A stretch of 64,000 nt of DNA, from the NCBI RefSeq assembly GCF_016728505.1, contig NZ_CP068159.1, forward strand, positions 372,001 through 436,000, read 5' to 3'. The notes beneath the pieces are model-generated. The model was given only the letters and a program-made list of their open reading frames with translations, did not search any database and was not told where the DNA came from. The stretch comes from Corynebacterium riegelii (GTDB lineage: Bacteria; Actinomycetota; Actinomycetes; Mycobacteriales; Mycobacteriaceae). This document shows, piece after piece, positions 62,515-64,000 of this stretch (its first letter is position 1; each line of letters starts with the position of its first letter). The translations under genes were made by a program, and so were the position numbers.

Positions 62515-64000
62515 TTACCGCTCCATGAATTTCTTAGCGTTTACGCGGCGAGCGATCTTGCCAGAAGAGGAACGCGCAATGCCATTCGGGGGATAGAACT
62601 CAATAACAGACGGCGCAATACCGTGCTTAGTGGTCACCGCGAGACGGATCGCATCCTCTGCGGCAGCGTCGCCATCCTCGGAAGCCGTGTCAGCGCGCTC
62701 CACCAAAAGGACCAGACGCTCCACGTCCTCACCCGGCACGGCGAACGCCGCGACGGAATCCGGACGCACGTGCTCGCTGGCCTCCTGCACGGTGGCCTCA
62801 ATGTCCTGCGGGTAGTGGTTACGGCCAGCCACAACCACCAGGTCCTTCACGCGGCCAGTGATGTAGAGGTGTCCGTTCAGGAGCACGCCCAGGTCACCGG
62901 TGTTGAGCCAGCCGTCCTTCGGCAGGTTCTCCTGCAGCGTCTCACCGATGGTGTTGCCGAAGGTCTCCGCAGTCTCCTCATCACGGTCCTGGTAGCCCTT
63001 GGCCACGTTCGCGCCGTGGATCCAGATCTCGCCCACGTTGCCTTCCGTCAGCTCATTGCGGCTCTCCGTGTCCACAATGGCGAACTTCATCAGCGGCACC
63101 GGCTGGCCGTTGGACGCGAACGGCACGCCGTCTGCGGACTCCTCCGCACGGCCCTGCGCAAGCGCCTCACGATCGAAGTAGGCGAACTTCGGACGCTCAT
63201 CCGTCTGCGGGGTAGACACAATCAAGGTGGCCTCCGCCAGACCGTAGGAAGGACGCAGCGCCTTGCGTTCCAGGCCCTTCGGGGTGAAGGTGTCCAAGAA
63301 GGCATCAACGCTGGTCTTGGTCACCGGCTCAGAGCCACAGATCACAGCCTCAACCTGGGAGAGGTCATAATCCTTCTCACCCGCGTAGCGGGCCGCAAGT
63401 TCAAGGGCGAAGTTCGGTGCCACCGTGTAGATGTGCATGTCTTCCGGATCCTCGGCACGGCGGTCCAGGCGGTCCATCCAACGCTCCGGGCGCTGGATGA
63501 AATCGCGCGGGCTGAAGATCTCAAACTCATCACCCAACACCATGGCCAGCGTTGCCAGGATAATGCCCATGTCATGGTGCATTGGCAGCCAGGACACAAT
63601 GCGCATCGGCTCCTTGATCTGCGCCGCGGTGTAGATCTGGATGACGTTGGTGACAATGGACTCATTGGTCAGCATCACGCCCGCCGGGTTCCTGGTGGAG
63701 CCAGAGGTGTACTGCAGAAACGCCGTGTTGTGTGCGGTGTCCATTGCGGTAGCCGGGTCTACTGCCGGCGGTTGGAAGGACTCAGCGAGCGTATCCGGCA
63801 ACGCATCCACAGTGATCACGCGTGGGCGCTCAGCGGCCGGCAGCACGGAGAAGTACTCACGCACCGCAGGCGCTCCCTGCTTGTTGGTCAGCACCGTCTG
63901 CGCGTGCGAGTCATGCAGCACAGCCTTCAGGTGCTGCTCATGGCCCGGCTCATTCGGGTCATACAGCGGGATCGGCACCTGGCCGGCGTAGAGCACGCCC
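62515..64000 (-). CDS. fadD32: Long-chain fatty-acid AMP ligase (5' end beyond window)
   Basis: The frame is open to the window edge, so the N-terminus is missing. Visible motifs are the P-loop-like YTSGSTRNPAGVMLTNES, RPSYGLAEATLIV, the hinge YITGRVKDLVVVAGRNHYPQD and C-terminal NGIARSSSGKIARR with the catalytic Lys. FadD32 activates meromycolate as acyl-AMP and loads it onto Pks13. The stop lies 14 bp before the pks13 start, so it heads the operon. Confidence 0.95.
   Translation of the reverse strand, partial: GVLYAGQVPIPLYDPNEPGHEQHLKAVLHDSHAQTVLTNKQGAPAVREYFSVLPAAERPRVITVDALPDTLAESFQPPAVDPATAMDTAHNTAFLQYTSGSTRNPAGVMLTNESIVTNVIQIYTAAQIKEPMRIVSWLPMHHDMGIILATLAMVLGDEFEIFSPRDFIQRPERWMDRLDRRAEDPEDMHIYTVAPNFALELAARYAGEKDYDLSQVEAVICGSEPVTKTSVDAFLDTFTPKGLERKALRPSYGLAEATLIVSTPQTDERPKFAYFDREALAQGRAEESADGVPFASNGQPVPLMKFAIVDTESRNELTEGNVGEIWIHGANVAKGYQDRDEETAETFGNTIGETLQENLPKDGWLNTGDLGVLLNGHLYITGRVKDLVVVAGRNHYPQDIEATVQEASEHVRPDSVAAFAVPGEDVERLVLLVERADTASEDGDAAAEDAIRLAVTTKHGIAPSVIEFYPPNGIARSSSGKIARRVNAKKFMER

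Overview
The window is high-GC actinobacterial DNA and reads as a Corynebacterium chromosome that makes mycolic acids. The evidence is gene content and order: an fpr2-cysIXHDNYZ sulfate-assimilation cluster with McbR-type boxes, alaT, dcd, a UDP-glucose dehydrogenase, aftD with its DUF2613 neighbour, a TmaT-type acyltransferase, GTP-dependent pck, trmB, an MmpL3/CmpL4-type exporter, and accD3-pks13-fadD32. Species cannot be named from the sequence alone.

Layout. 1-2493: a secreted von Willebrand A protein (runs off the left edge) and a small membrane protein. 2814-11017: sulfate assimilation, with fpr2 divergent from cysI-X-H-D-N-Y-Z. 11063-12804: a Fic protein with a repeat-rich upstream region. 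12805-16301: a heterodimeric ABC exporter. 16339-18979: a sodium/phosphate cotransporter and a PstS-like lipoprotein, with an 11-bp periodic PhoR-like site. 19012-20958: a DUF1707 protein and AlaT. 20961-24363: a plastic region in which a PIN toxin module and a Fic/antitoxin module flank a glutamate-synthase-like gene whose 3' end is duplicated. 24401-27235: UDP-glucose dehydrogenase, an unknown gene, dcd and tRNA-Gly. 27236-34545: an accessory island beside the tRNA, holding a five-gene operon under DtxR-like boxes (two YbtPQ/IrtAB-like ABC half-transporters plus an ECF-type S, T and fused A module) and a decapitated serine recombinase. 34574-46643: envelope genes (lipase, VanW, glycoside hydrolase 3, AftD, TmaT) and small genes with several repeat families. 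46662-64000: a glycosyltransferase, a methyltransferase, pck, trmB, NYN, the CmpL4-type exporter and the mycolate condensation operon fadD32-pks13-accD3, which ends in an unannotated-looking 36-residue amphipathic peptide gene.

How it fits together. FadD32 activates the meromycolate chain, AccD3 helps supply the carboxylated partner and Pks13 condenses them. TmaT-type acetylation and the MmpL3-like exporter then handle trehalose monomycolate, while AftD builds the arabinan that carries mycolates. The accessory island looks like an iron- or metallophore-uptake cassette.

The least expected signal is a DNA-level word, TTSGCTTNNCGACGCC. Its nine-base core GCTTNNCGACG occurs 18 times by eye in 64 kb, in both orientations and in several reading frames, where fewer than one would be expected by chance.
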